From Pelagimonas varians (GTDB taxonomy: Bacteria > Pseudomonadota > Alphaproteobacteria > Rhodobacterales > Rhodobacteraceae), in NCBI RefSeq assembly GCF_003208435.1, contig NZ_QKMF01000001.1, positions 407,813 through 471,812 of the forward strand: DNA of 64,000 nt. Reading direction: 5' to 3'. Position 1 is the stretch's first letter; each line of letters begins with the position of its first letter. Below are positions 1 to 8,359 of this stretch, in pieces. The notes below the pieces were generated by a model. That model worked only from the letters and a program-made list of their open reading frames with translations. It was not told where the DNA came from and searched no databases. The position numbers and the translations under genes were made by a program.

Positions 1-1227
1 ACGTTCCAGGTCGAGCGCGTGGTTGACAAAGCTGCCCGCGAATTGGGTGTTGATCCGATTGCCCTGCGCCGTCAGAACTTTATCACCGAATTCCCGTATG
101 CGACGCCTGTTGCAGTGGAATATGACACCGGTGACTACAACGCCACCATGGACAAGCTGGAAGTTATCGCTGACATCGCTGGGTTCAAAGCCCGCCGCGC
201 TGAAAGCGAGAAAAAAGGCATGTTGCGCGGTTTCGGCGTCAATTGCTACATTGAGGCTTGCGGCATTGCGCCGTCGAACCTTGTGGGGCAGCTGGGTGCG
301 CGCGCGGGTCTGTATGACGCGGCAACCGTTCGGGTGAACGCCACTGGCTCAATCTCGGTCATGGTTGGGGCGCACAGCCACGGCCAGGGTCACGAAACGG
401 CCTTCCCTCAGGTTGTGGCCGAGATGATCGGCATCGACGAAAGTCAGATCGACATCGTGCATGGTGATACGTCCAAAGTGCCGTTTGGTATGGGGACGTA
501 TGGGTCACGTTCTTTGGCGGTTTGTGGATCGGCCATGGTGCGTGCCACTGAAAAAATCATCAACAAAGCCAAGAAAATCGCCGCCCACCTGCTCGAAGCT
601 GCGGATAGCGATATCGAGCTGAAGGACGGCCAATTCTCGGTTGCTGGTACGGATAAATCGGTTGCTTGGGGGGATGTTACGTTGGCGGCCTATGTGCCAC
701 ATAACTATCCGCTTGAAGACATCGAACCCGGCCTCGAAGAGACTGCGTTCTATGATCCGGCTAACTTTACTTATCCGTCGGGTGCCTATTGCTGCGAGGT
801 CGAGCTTGACCCCGAAACCGGCAAAGTCACGGTTGAGCGGTTCTCGGCGGCGGATGACTTTGGCAACATCGTCAACCCGATGATTGTGTCCGGTCAGGTT
901 CATGGCGGTATTGGCCAGGGTATCGGTCAGGCGCTGTTGGAAAATGCGGCCTATGACGAAAACGGTCAGCTGTTGAGCGCGTCCTACATGGATTACGCGA
1001 TGCCGCGTGCGGATGATGTGCCATTCTATGCGGTAGATCATTCGGCCTGCACGCCCTGTACGCACAACCCTCTGGGTGTGAAAGGCTGCGGCGAGGCCGG
1101 TGCAATCGGATCACCGCCCGCGGTTATCAACGCGGTGATTGATGCCATGCAATCGGGTGGGCACAATGTGACCCATATCGATATGCCTGCGTCTCCGTCG
1201 CGCGTATGGGAAGCCATGAAAGGCTAA
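1..1227 (+). CDS. Molybdopterin-binding large subunit, aerobic CO dehydrogenase/xanthine dehydrogenase family (5-prime truncated by window)
   Basis: This is the C-terminal 408 residues of a large subunit of the xanthine oxidase/CO dehydrogenase family, which binds molybdopterin-cytosine dinucleotide and oxidises its substrate at molybdenum. The reading frame is open from base 1, so the start lies outside the window. Family signatures include GAHSHGQGHETAFPQ and, near the C-terminus, GVKGCGEAGAIGSPP, whose Glu (codon 1093-1095) aligns with the catalytic base of the family. A FAD-subunit gene follows, giving L-M order. An S-L-M order is typical of form II (putative) CO dehydrogenases, whereas form I is M-S-L. 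The active-site loop that separates the two forms is not in the window, so the substrate (CO or another small molecule) is not settled. Confidence 0.85.
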   Translation, partial: TFQVERVVDKAARELGVDPIALRRQNFITEFPYATPVAVEYDTGDYNATMDKLEVIADIAGFKARRAESEKKGMLRGFGVNCYIEACGIAPSNLVGQLGARAGLYDAATVRVNATGSISVMVGAHSHGQGHETAFPQVVAEMIGIDESQIDIVHGDTSKVPFGMGTYGSRSLAVCGSAMVRATEKIINKAKKIAAHLLEAADSDIELKDGQFSVAGTDKSVAWGDVTLAAYVPHNYPLEDIEPGLEETAFYDPANFTYPSGAYCCEVELDPETGKVTVERFSAADDFGNIVNPMIVSGQVHGGIGQGIGQALLENAAYDENGQLLSASYMDYAMPRADDVPFYAVDHSACTPCTHNPLGVKGCGEAGAIGSPPAVINAVIDAMQSGGHNVTHIDMPASPSRVWEAMKG

Positions 1228-1234
1228 AAGGAGA

Positions 1235-1288
1235 GCGCCGGGGGGCCAGCCCCCCGGACCCCCCGGGATATTTTTGGACAGAAGAAGG
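1235..1288. repeat. GC-rich hairpin spacer of Rhodobacteraceae type
   Basis: An 8-bp perfect stem (1238-1245 with 1250-1257, loop CCAG) is followed by a second C-run and then GGGATATTTTTGGACAGAAG. Hairpins followed by a GATATTTTTGG(A/T)CAGA-type tail recur between genes in many Rhodobacteraceae genomes; this is from memory of the group, not a search. It lies between coxL-like and coxM-like genes of one operon, so it may attenuate transcription or set mRNA processing. Confidence 0.55.
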
Positions 1289-1323
1289 GCAGGGCTCTTT
1301 TGTGTCCGAGGAGGAAGAAAAGA

Positions 1324-2109
1324 ATGTATTCTTTTGAAGTAGAACGTCCGACCAGCGTTGCGGACGCAGCAGCTGCGTTGGGAAAAGACGAGGCGCAAGC
1401 CTTGGGTGGCGGTCAGACATTGATCCCCACGCTTAAACAGCGTTTGGCGTCCCCATCTGTTCTGGTCAGCTTGGCCGGTATTGCAGATATCAAGGGTGTG
1501 TCGGTTGACGGTGGCACTGTGACCATCGGCGGCGGCACCACCCACGGAGTTGTTGCGGCTGAGGCGGGTGCCTATCCCGCGCTGGCGGCTTTGGCCGGCA
1601 ATATCGGTGATCCTGCTGTGCGTAACCGCGGTACTATTGGCGGCTCACTGGCGAACAACGATCCGTCTGCTTGTTATCCGTCGGCAGCATTGGCGTCGGG
1701 TGCAACCATCGTCACAAACAGCCGTGAAATTGCAGCTGATGACTATTTCCAAGGTCTGTTTGAAACCGCGCTGGAAGAAGGCGAAATTGTCATATCGGTC
1801 AAGTTCCCGATCCCTGAAGCTGCGTCTTATCAGAAGTTCGAACAGCCTGCGTCTCGCTTTGCTTTGGTTGGTGTTTATGTTGCCAAATTCGCAGACGGCG
1901 TTCGCGTAGCTGTCACCGGCGCGTCTGAGGGTGGCGTTTATCGTTGGAGCGAGGCTGAAGCCGCTTTGAGTGGTAATTTCAGCGCTGATGCGTTGGATGG
2001 TCTGACGGTTTCGGGTGATGATATGATCTCGGATCTGCATGGATCGGGTGATTACCGTGCGCATTTGGTCAAGGTCATGACCAAGCGGGCAGTTGCCGCA
2101 GCCAGCTAA
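1324..2109 (+). CDS. FAD-binding medium subunit of CO dehydrogenase/xanthine dehydrogenase family
   Basis: This 261-residue protein is the flavin subunit that passes electrons from the Fe-S subunit to the acceptor. The two FAD motifs of CoxM-type proteins are recognisable: a glycine-rich GGGQT (AGGHS-like) near residue 38 and TIGGSLANNDPSA near residue 110. A CO-dehydrogenase FAD C-terminal domain follows. The ATG at 1324 is preceded by AGGAGG (1309-1314), which favours it over in-frame upstream codons. It sits about 100 bp after the large-subunit gene across a GC-rich hairpin. No small Fe-S subunit gene is in view; in S-L-M order it would lie left of the window. Confidence 0.85.
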   Translation: MYSFEVERPTSVADAAAALGKDEAQALGGGQTLIPTLKQRLASPSVLVSLAGIADIKGVSVDGGTVTIGGGTTHGVVAAEAGAYPALAALAGNIGDPAVRNRGTIGGSLANNDPSACYPSAALASGATIVTNSREIAADDYFQGLFETALEEGEIVISVKFPIPEAASYQKFEQPASRFALVGVYVAKFADGVRVAVTGASEGGVYRWSEAEAALSGNFSADALDGLTVSGDDMISDLHGSGDYRAHLVKVMTKRAVAAAS

Positions 2110-2138
2110 GGCACCCAACACCCAACAACAAGTTTGAA

Positions 2139-2171
2139 AGCGCCCTGCATGAAAATGCGGGGCGCTTTTTT
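2139..2171 (+). terminator. Rho-independent terminator after coxM-like gene
   Basis: A 12-bp stem (AGCGCCCTGCAT with ATGCGGGGCGCT, one wobble) and GAAA loop is followed by a run of T. It ends the rightward operon just before the convergent NosR-like gene. Confidence 0.85.
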
Positions 2172-2191
2172 GTCTGGCAATCCAAGGTGGG

Positions 2192-4300
2192 TTATTCGGC
2201 GGGCATTTGGTTTGGATGCCCGGAGACGCGCGGCGCGCGTTTGGACGCTTTGGCCTTTAGGATCAGCGGCACGCATTGCGTGTCGTCATCATGGATTGTT
2301 ACGCAGTCAAGGCATTGGAAGCATTCATCATATTGGATTTCTCCAGACTGGCCAATGGCCCCATAGTTACATTTAACCTTGCACAGCTGACACGGGCTGC
2401 CGCATTCCAACCGGCGTGGAATCCATTTTCGAATGCGCAGCAGACCGCCAATCGCCATCAGTGCGCCCAAAGGGCAAAGGTAGCGGCAGAACCCTTTGAA
2501 AACAAACAGACCCAAGACGAGCCATAGGCCAGCATAAGCGACATAGTACCATTCGCGCAAAAAGAAGGTGGTGATTGCAGTCTTAAAGGGTTCGATCTCG
2601 GCTGCCTTGTCCATGTGCTGCGGGGCAAAAACGGTCACAGCGATCAAACCGAACAAGGTGACATATTTGAGCTTTTTGAGATGTTGATCCAGGTGACGAG
2701 GCACTTCAATGATCGGGAGCCTCAGAATGCGGCCGACATGATGCATAAACTCTTGTAGTGCGCCAAAAGGACAGAGCCAGCCGCAAAACAGACCACGCCC
2801 CCAAAGCACAAAGCCAACAATTGCGACGGCCCAAACAGCCAACGAGAACGGGTCATACAAAAGGAAAGCGTAACTGCCAGCCGCCATTGTGGTTTGCATG
2901 GCTGCCAAAGGGGTCACGATGGACAGCTGGCCCTGGCCCCACCACCCAACAAAGCCCAAAATCACGGCCAGAATGGTCAGGCGGATCGGTGTAAAACTGG
3001 TTAATCCGGCCAGTTTACTTTGCCCGAGAAGCAATATTACTGTCAAAGGAACCAGCACCACCGCCAGTATTTTCAGGTCGTTTTGACGATTGCGGACGGC
3101 CTCTTCGAAGGGGGATAGACGTTTGATCTTTCCGGGCCGGATAAAGAAGCGTTCGTCGGTTTCATGCGCCACCGACAGATTTTGAGATCCGACTTGTGGT
3201 TGCAATTGACCATGTTCACGAATGGCCGTGACATTCATGTTCCAAGGCGATGCAGGATCGAACCCGAGGCGGCGATCTGTCCGTAAAATCAACATCGTAC
3301 CGTCATGTAGTGCATCAGGAACATCATCCGCCAGCTCAACCAGCAAATCCGCATCGCGCAATGCTATGGGGAAACCGTTTTGTTCGGCTCTTATCCAATC
3401 GGGGGCGGTGTTGCGGACAAAGCTGTCTGACACCAGCCCGTGGCGGGCGGTTTCGACGACCAAAATGGGTTCATCAAAGGTCGAAATAGATTTGAAATTT
3501 TCGAGTTCTTCATAGGTGTCTTGGGACAAAAGCGCCCGCGCAATTGATTGGGGGCCCAAATCCGCGACCCAAAGGTCCAAAAATGGCTCTTCGGGGAAAT
3601 CAGCCGCTTCGGGGTCGTCATCTTCCCACAGGGTGCCCGCGAACAACTGCTGCATCTCTGCGTTGGTGACGGTTAAACGAGTCATCAGACCTTGGTCTAA
3701 AAGGTCCTGCCAGCTCAGCTGCTCTTGAATGTCGGGATTTGGAAACGCAGGTGGCCCAGAGGCGATCCCGCCCATTTTTTCGCGGGCCACCTGAAGCGCT
3801 GCGGCCAAAATGGTTTCATGGGCAATGCGTACGGAAGCCGTTGCCTTGGTTACCCCGTCCAAATAGACCAACCCCGTGCCTTCGGACCCGCCGCCATAAG
3901 GCGAACCAACCACCAAACTGTCGGAAATCGAATGGCCTCGATATTGCTCGAAAAACGCGTGGAATGGCGCCTCGCCGAGGCCGGAAACAAAGATCGGTTC
4001 ATTGTGGCTGAGCAGTTGAACATCCAAAAAACGCCCTTCAAGATCCAGTACTACAAGGATATTTATCGGTGCACCCGAAAATCCGGGCAGCGGCGACATT
4101 GGCTCCGTTTGGAAAACATAGCCGGCATGGGCCCCGCCTGAATTGAGCAATTCATAAACGCCATCATCTGACAATTGCGTCCCCAAAGACATGGGCGCAT
4201 AAATACGGGCGGCGATGTCTTGTTCCGGGGCGGGATCAGCCCAAGAAACAAGAGTGCTGGCGAACCAAAAAAGCGCAGCAATCAAGTAAGAAAATCTCAT
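2192..4300 (-). CDS. NosR/NirI-family membrane flavin/4Fe-4S protein
   Basis: This 702-residue protein has a signal peptide, a periplasmic FMN-binding domain (about residues 60-165), several transmembrane helices (about 410-640) and a C-terminal polyferredoxin. The motif DGVTKAT at 149-154 fits the flavinylation motif, with Thr154 the expected covalent FMN site. Two CxxxCP motifs (FCGWLCPFGAL and FCRYLCPLGAL) lie on membrane segments. A 2x[4Fe-4S] region (CGSPCQLCKVKC, CFQCLDC) ends the protein. NosR/NirI proteins feed electrons to periplasmic nitrous-oxide or nitrite reductases. No nos or nir genes are nearby, and the next gene is a divergent ABC permease, so the acceptor here is unknown. 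The start at 4300 opens a good signal peptide. Confidence 0.85.
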   Translation of the reverse strand: MRFSYLIAALFWFASTLVSWADPAPEQDIAARIYAPMSLGTQLSDDGVYELLNSGGAHAGYVFQTEPMSPLPGFSGAPINILVVLDLEGRFLDVQLLSHNEPIFVSGLGEAPFHAFFEQYRGHSISDSLVVGSPYGGGSEGTGLVYLDGVTKATASVRIAHETILAAALQVAREKMGGIASGPPAFPNPDIQEQLSWQDLLDQGLMTRLTVTNAEMQQLFAGTLWEDDDPEAADFPEEPFLDLWVADLGPQSIARALLSQDTYEELENFKSISTFDEPILVVETARHGLVSDSFVRNTAPDWIRAEQNGFPIALRDADLLVELADDVPDALHDGTMLILRTDRRLGFDPASPWNMNVTAIREHGQLQPQVGSQNLSVAHETDERFFIRPGKIKRLSPFEEAVRNRQNDLKILAVVLVPLTVILLLGQSKLAGLTSFTPIRLTILAVILGFVGWWGQGQLSIVTPLAAMQTTMAAGSYAFLLYDPFSLAVWAVAIVGFVLWGRGLFCGWLCPFGALQEFMHHVGRILRLPIIEVPRHLDQHLKKLKYVTLFGLIAVTVFAPQHMDKAAEIEPFKTAITTFFLREWYYVAYAGLWLVLGLFVFKGFCRYLCPLGALMAIGGLLRIRKWIPRRLECGSPCQLCKVKCNYGAIGQSGEIQYDECFQCLDCVTIHDDDTQCVPLILKAKASKRAPRVSGHPNQMPAE

Positions 4301-4402
4301 TCCAGAAAGATATTCGGGGCATGAAGGTTCAGATATGCGACCTTGGTGCAAGGGGGCAGCGCTGACCAAGCACGATAGGCTGCAAGCGAGGGGGACACAG
4401 AG

Positions 4403-5161
4403 ATGACCAATGAACGCGCGCCGGTGTATGTGACGCTTTTATCCTTACTGGGCTTGGGCGTATTCTGGTCCATCGCGGCGAAAATCGGTAATGATCCCGA
4501 TATTTTACCGGCACCGCTTGCGGTTTGGCAGGTGGTGATCACCGAGGCGCAAAACGGCAAGCTCTGGTTTCACATGTCGCACACCTTTGTGAGGGTGATC
4601 GCAGCATTTTGTCTGGCGATGTTGGTGGGCGTGGTCTTGGGAATATGGCTGGGCAGCAATCCGAGGGCCAATCGGTGGGCGGACCCATGGGTCACGGTCA
4701 TGCTAAACTTGCCGGCGTTGGTAATCATCGTGTTGTGTTACTTATGGATTGGCCTGAATGAAGTGGCCGCCATTGTTGCCGTCGCCCTAAACAAAACGGC
4801 GATGGTCACTGTGACCATTCGCGAAGGTGTTCGCGCCCTTGATCGCGGCGTTGCTGATATGGCTCAGGTTTACCGTATGGGGCTGGGCACAAGATTGCGT
4901 CATGTTATCTGGCCGCAACTGGCGCCTTTTGTGGCGGCCAGCACCCGAAACGGGCTGGCGGTTATTTGGAAAATCGTCCTTGTGGTTGAATTTTTGGGCC
5001 GCTCGAACGGGGTCGGATTTCAGATCCACTTGTACTTTCAACTCTTTGATACTGCGACTGTTTTAGCCTATGCGATCAGTTTCACAGGGGTGATGTTATT
5101 GGTTGAATATATGGTGGTGCAGCGTTGGGAGCAGCGGGCCAACGCATGGCGCACGGCTTGA
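4403..5161 (+). CDS. ABC transporter permease, NitT/TauT (SsuC/TauC) family
   Basis: This 252-residue integral membrane protein has about six helices and belongs to the BPD permease family serving nitrate, taurine, sulfonate and thiamine-precursor transporters. The EAA-type coupling loop is seen around residues 135-165 (AQVYRMGLGTRLRHVIWPQLAPF). It is transcribed divergently from the NosR-like gene, with 102 bp between the starts. No ATPase or substrate-binding protein of the family is adjacent, so the permease is an orphan in this window. It ends at a strong bidirectional terminator. The substrate cannot be read from the sequence. Confidence 0.85.
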   Translation: MTNERAPVYVTLLSLLGLGVFWSIAAKIGNDPDILPAPLAVWQVVITEAQNGKLWFHMSHTFVRVIAAFCLAMLVGVVLGIWLGSNPRANRWADPWVTVMLNLPALVIIVLCYLWIGLNEVAAIVAVALNKTAMVTVTIREGVRALDRGVADMAQVYRMGLGTRLRHVIWPQLAPFVAASTRNGLAVIWKIVLVVEFLGRSNGVGFQIHLYFQLFDTATVLAYAISFTGVMLLVEYMVVQRWEQRANAWRTA

Positions 5162-5171
5162 CCAAACTACA

Positions 5172-5202
5172 AAAACGCCCGCTCAATATGGGCGGGCGTT
5201 TT
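5172..5202. terminator. Bidirectional Rho-independent terminator
   Basis: A perfect 11-bp stem AAAACGCCCGC/GCGGGCGTTTT gives a T tract on either strand. It lies between the convergent permease and PAS-protein genes. Confidence 0.85.
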
Positions 5203-5256
5203 ACGTTGGGTTCTTGGATGACCCATACTTCCTTAGACTGTCAGGCTGGCTGTGTC

Positions 5257-6030
5257 TCAGTCGTTCGAGACGATCAAACGCAAATGTCCGCGTTTGTTTT
5301 GTGGGGAGTCTGACGTTCCCCGAATGCTTTTGCCAGCAGCTGGTTTGGCTGTTTTGGCAGGTGACGCCGCCGACAGTTTACCTTTGAATGGCTTGGCCGG
5401 TTCTTGGAAGCTGCGCATCGGAGCCGGTTCAGGCTCACTGACTTTGACGGGGCGGCGATCTGTAATGCCAGACTCTATTTTTGACGAAACCGCCTGCTTT
5501 ACATCGATGTTTGTGATGGCGAACCGGCGTGGCGTCCGTCCTATTTTTCCATTAGAAACAAAGACTCCCAAACCCCGGCTCATGTCGCCGAAATCAGATT
5601 TGAGCGGCAAGAGCAACATATGCCCTTCAAGGTCGGGCTTGCCAAAACCGCCCTCTGCTTTGAGATCAATCCGCACAACCGCAGGGTCGCCGAAGAGTTT
5701 GGTAACTGCCTGACCAAAACGATCACGGTCAGACGGGGCAATCAGGCTGGATAGCGGCATTCCGGCAATTTGCATGCCCATCAGATCGGACAAATGGGAA
5801 CCGGCAACCCGTATTTTTGCCATCGACGGGGCGATCCGCTCCATCAAGAACGCGTATTCCAGCGCATTCTCCATACCGCGTGGATCAATCTGGCTGCGCA
5901 GTGGAACGTCATTTTCACTGCACAGGCCATGCCAATAGGCCTCTATATTGCGAAGAGGTGCCAATTTACGATTTTTGTCGCGTTCAGACATCCTTACGAC
6001 ATCCCGACCGTTTCCACCATTGCCCAGCAT
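5257..6030 (-). CDS. PAS-domain protein (PAS_5-like)
   Basis: This 257-residue cytoplasmic protein matches in style the alphaproteobacterial PAS_5 family: an N-terminal segment with YWHGLC near residue 33, then a compact PAS-like fold to about residue 170. A basic, Pro/Ala/Ser-rich low-complexity tail ends in HLRLIVSND. There is no kinase, cyclase or DNA-binding output domain. AGGAG about 8 bases upstream supports the ATG at 6030. Members are usually annotated only as PAS domain-containing proteins; ligand and partner are unknown. Confidence 0.75.
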   Translation of the reverse strand: MLGNGGNGRDVVRMSERDKNRKLAPLRNIEAYWHGLCSENDVPLRSQIDPRGMENALEYAFLMERIAPSMAKIRVAGSHLSDLMGMQIAGMPLSSLIAPSDRDRFGQAVTKLFGDPAVVRIDLKAEGGFGKPDLEGHMLLLPLKSDFGDMSRGLGVFVSNGKIGRTPRRFAITNIDVKQAVSSKIESGITDRRPVKVSEPEPAPMRSFQEPAKPFKGKLSAASPAKTAKPAAGKSIRGTSDSPQNKRGHLRLIVSND

Positions 6031-6230
6031 ATGTCCGCTCCTAAAGCCTGTCGCACTGTTGACAGTCTCCCGACCTCCAACTTTGCGTAATCTTCGTTAC
6101 TGAAGTGTTACTATCAGAGCTTTGTTTCAAATTCGTCCCAATTGTACAGAACAGGTTAACGCAACCTTCAGAAGCTTGCCTTGAAGGCGAGGAGCCGATA
6201 CGCCATTTCGTGCAATAGTGGAGATGTCTT

Positions 6231-7121
6231 ATGCGTCAGTCAATGACAGGTTTCGCCAGCACCCAAGGTCAGGATCACGGCTTTGTCTGGGGGTTGGAAA
6301 TACGCGGTGTCAACGGCAAGGGGCTGGACCTGCGTTTGCGCCTTCCTGATTGGATCGAAGGCTTGGAAGTTGAGCTGCGAAAACGCCTGTCATCGCAGCT
6401 AAGTCGCGGAAATGTCCAAGTTTCCTTGCGTTTGAACACCGAAGGGTCGGATGGTCTTGCGCGCCTAGATACCGGTCAGCTTGAGTCCGTCTTGACGGCC
6501 ATGGCTCAGATCGAAACCGAAGCAATGAACCGTGGTTTGTCACTGGCTCCGTCTACGGCTGCGGATATCGTCGGATTGCGAGGCATGATGACCACTGAGG
6601 CGGCGGAAATTGATCAAACCGCCTTACGCGCGTCGCTTTTAACAGATTTTGACGAAGCGGTGTCCGATTTTATCGCAATGCGCCAGTCTGAGGGGCAAAA
6701 ACTGGCTGAAATCTTGAACAGGCAGCTTAACGAAGTCGACTCACTTGTAGATAAGTCCGAGGAATTGGCGATAGCACGGGCACCACAACAAGCAGAAAAA
6801 CTTCGGCAACAACTGTCCCGTGTGCTTGAAAATGCCGACGGAGTAGATGAAGCGCGATTGGCCCAGGAATTGGCCATCATTGCAGTAAAGGCTGACGTGA
6901 CCGAAGAAATCGACCGGCTGCGCGCCCATGTAGCAGCCTCACGAGAGCTATTGGCCGAAGCCGGATCGATCGGACGCAAATTTGATTTCCTGATGCAAGA
7001 ATTTAACCGCGAGGCGAATACTTTGTGCTCGAAATCCGGCGATGCCGAGTTGACGCGCCTTGGGCTGTCGCTCAAGACATTGATCGACCAAATGCGCGAA
7101 CAAGTTCAAAATGTGGAGTAA
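6231..7121 (+). CDS. yicC: YicC/YloC family endoribonuclease
   Basis: This 296-residue protein begins MRQSMTGFAS, the hallmark N-terminus of YicC, and ends with the conserved DUF1732 region containing GRKFDFLMQEFNREANT and LKTLIDQMREQVQN. YicC proteins are hexameric endoribonucleases implicated in sRNA turnover in E. coli. The gene is three bases upstream of gmk, an arrangement common in proteobacteria. Confidence 0.95.
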   Translation: MRQSMTGFASTQGQDHGFVWGLEIRGVNGKGLDLRLRLPDWIEGLEVELRKRLSSQLSRGNVQVSLRLNTEGSDGLARLDTGQLESVLTAMAQIETEAMNRGLSLAPSTAADIVGLRGMMTTEAAEIDQTALRASLLTDFDEAVSDFIAMRQSEGQKLAEILNRQLNEVDSLVDKSEELAIARAPQQAEKLRQQLSRVLENADGVDEARLAQELAIIAVKADVTEEIDRLRAHVAASRELLAEAGSIGRKFDFLMQEFNREANTLCSKSGDAELTRLGLSLKTLIDQMREQVQNVE

Positions 7122-7124
7122 GCC

Positions 7125-7778
7125 ATGAGCGAGAACACAAACAATCGTCGCGGCCTGTTGATTATCTTGTCATCACCTTCAGGGGCCGGAAAATCTACTT
7201 TGTCGCGCAGATTGCTGGATTGGGATCCAAGTCTGAGCTTTTCGGTGTCTGCCACCACCCGCGCGCCGCGCCCCGGTGAAGTCGACGGAGAGCACTACCA
7301 TTTTCTTGAAGAAGACGCCTTTAAAAGGCAGGTCGCGGATGATGGCATGTTGGAACATGCGCATGTGTTCGGGAACTTCTACGGCTCTCCCAAGGCACCG
7401 GTGCAAAAGGCCATCGAATCCGGCCGCGATGTGTTGTTTGATATTGATTGGCAAGGCGCGCAGCAGATTGTGAACTCCTCGCTTGGGCAGCACACCTTGT
7501 CGGTTTTCATCCTGCCGCCATCGATTGTTGAACTGCGCCGCCGATTGATCGGACGCGGCCAAGACAGTGATGACGTGATTTCCAAACGTATGCAAAAAAG
7601 CTGGGACGAGATCAGCCATTGGGGCAGTTATGATTACGTGCTGGTCAATGATGATCTGGACCGGACGTTTGAGGATCTTAAAACCATTGTCACCGCCACG
7701 CGCCTGCGCCGTTTGCAACAGCCTAGGCTGGTTGAACATGCGCGCGGCTTGCAATCCGAATTTCAGGAGCTGTCATGA
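7125..7778 (+). CDS. gmk: Guanylate kinase
   Basis: This 217-residue enzyme phosphorylates GMP to GDP with ATP. The P-loop [10 protein letters not shown] is at residues 16-25 and is followed by the GMP-binding region [17 protein letters not shown], with the (E/D)xx...GNFYG segment near residue 85. Length and domain order are normal for the family. It lies in a compact run yicC-gmk-carbonic anhydrase and overlaps the next gene by four bases (ATGA), suggesting translational coupling. Confidence 0.97.
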   Translation: MSENTNNRRGLLIILSSPSGAGKSTLSRRLLDWDPSLSFSVSATTRAPRPGEVDGEHYHFLEEDAFKRQVADDGMLEHAHVFGNFYGSPKAPVQKAIESGRDVLFDIDWQGAQQIVNSSLGQHTLSVFILPPSIVELRRRLIGRGQDSDDVISKRMQKSWDEISHWGSYDYVLVNDDLDRTFEDLKTIVTATRLRRLQQPRLVEHARGLQSEFQELS

Positions 7779-8296
7779 CCCTTTATCGACTGGCCGATGT
7801 GGCCCCCGGCGTTGCTGAATCTGCTTGGGTCGCACCGGATGCAAATGTCATTGGCCGCGTTGTCATGGAAGACAAATCCAGCGTCTGGTTCGGCTGTACC
7901 ATTCGCGGCGACAACGAAGAGATCCGCGTTGGTGTCGGATCAAACATACAAGAAAACGTAGTCTGCCATACAGATGTCGGGTTTCCGTTGAAGATCGGGG
8001 CCGGTTGCACCATCGGCCATAAGGTCATGCTGCATGGATGCACGATCGGCGAAAACAGCCTGATCGGTATGGGCGCGACGATCTTGAACGGGGCCAAAAT
8101 TGGCAAGAACTGCCTGATCGGGGCAGGGGCTTTGATCACCGAAGGCAAGGAAATTCCGGACGGCAGTTTGGTCATGGGTGTTCCGGGCAAAGTGGTGCGG
8201 CAACTTGATGAGGCCGCCATCGACAAGAACCGGTGGTCCGCTGTGCATTACCAGGAAAACGCAGCGCGCTTTGCAATGGAACTGACTGCCGTCTAA
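7775..8296 (+). CDS. Gamma-class carbonic anhydrase-like left-handed beta-helix protein
   Basis: This 173-residue protein consists of hexapeptide repeats that build a left-handed beta-helix. The three metal-binding histidines of the gamma class are in place at His65, His82 and His87 ([17 protein letters not shown]). Relatives (CaiE/YrdA/PaaY) interconvert CO2 and bicarbonate or act as thioesterases. The short form seen here lacks the acidic loop of Cam, so strong anhydrase activity cannot be assumed. Confidence 0.9.
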   Translation: MTLYRLADVAPGVAESAWVAPDANVIGRVVMEDKSSVWFGCTIRGDNEEIRVGVGSNIQENVVCHTDVGFPLKIGAGCTIGHKVMLHGCTIGENSLIGMGATILNGAKIGKNCLIGAGALITEGKEIPDGSLVMGVPGKVVRQLDEAAIDKNRWSAVHYQENAARFAMELTAV

Positions 8297-8359
8297 CGAC
8301 ATTAACCTGTTACACATCCCTGATAGAGCCGTTCGCGGCCCCTAAACGAAAGTTTTGGA

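Noticed and set aside
505..1065. Long minus-strand open frame inside the coxL-like gene
   Set aside because: It is antisense to a strongly conserved coding region, has basic low-information sequence and no ribosome-binding site.
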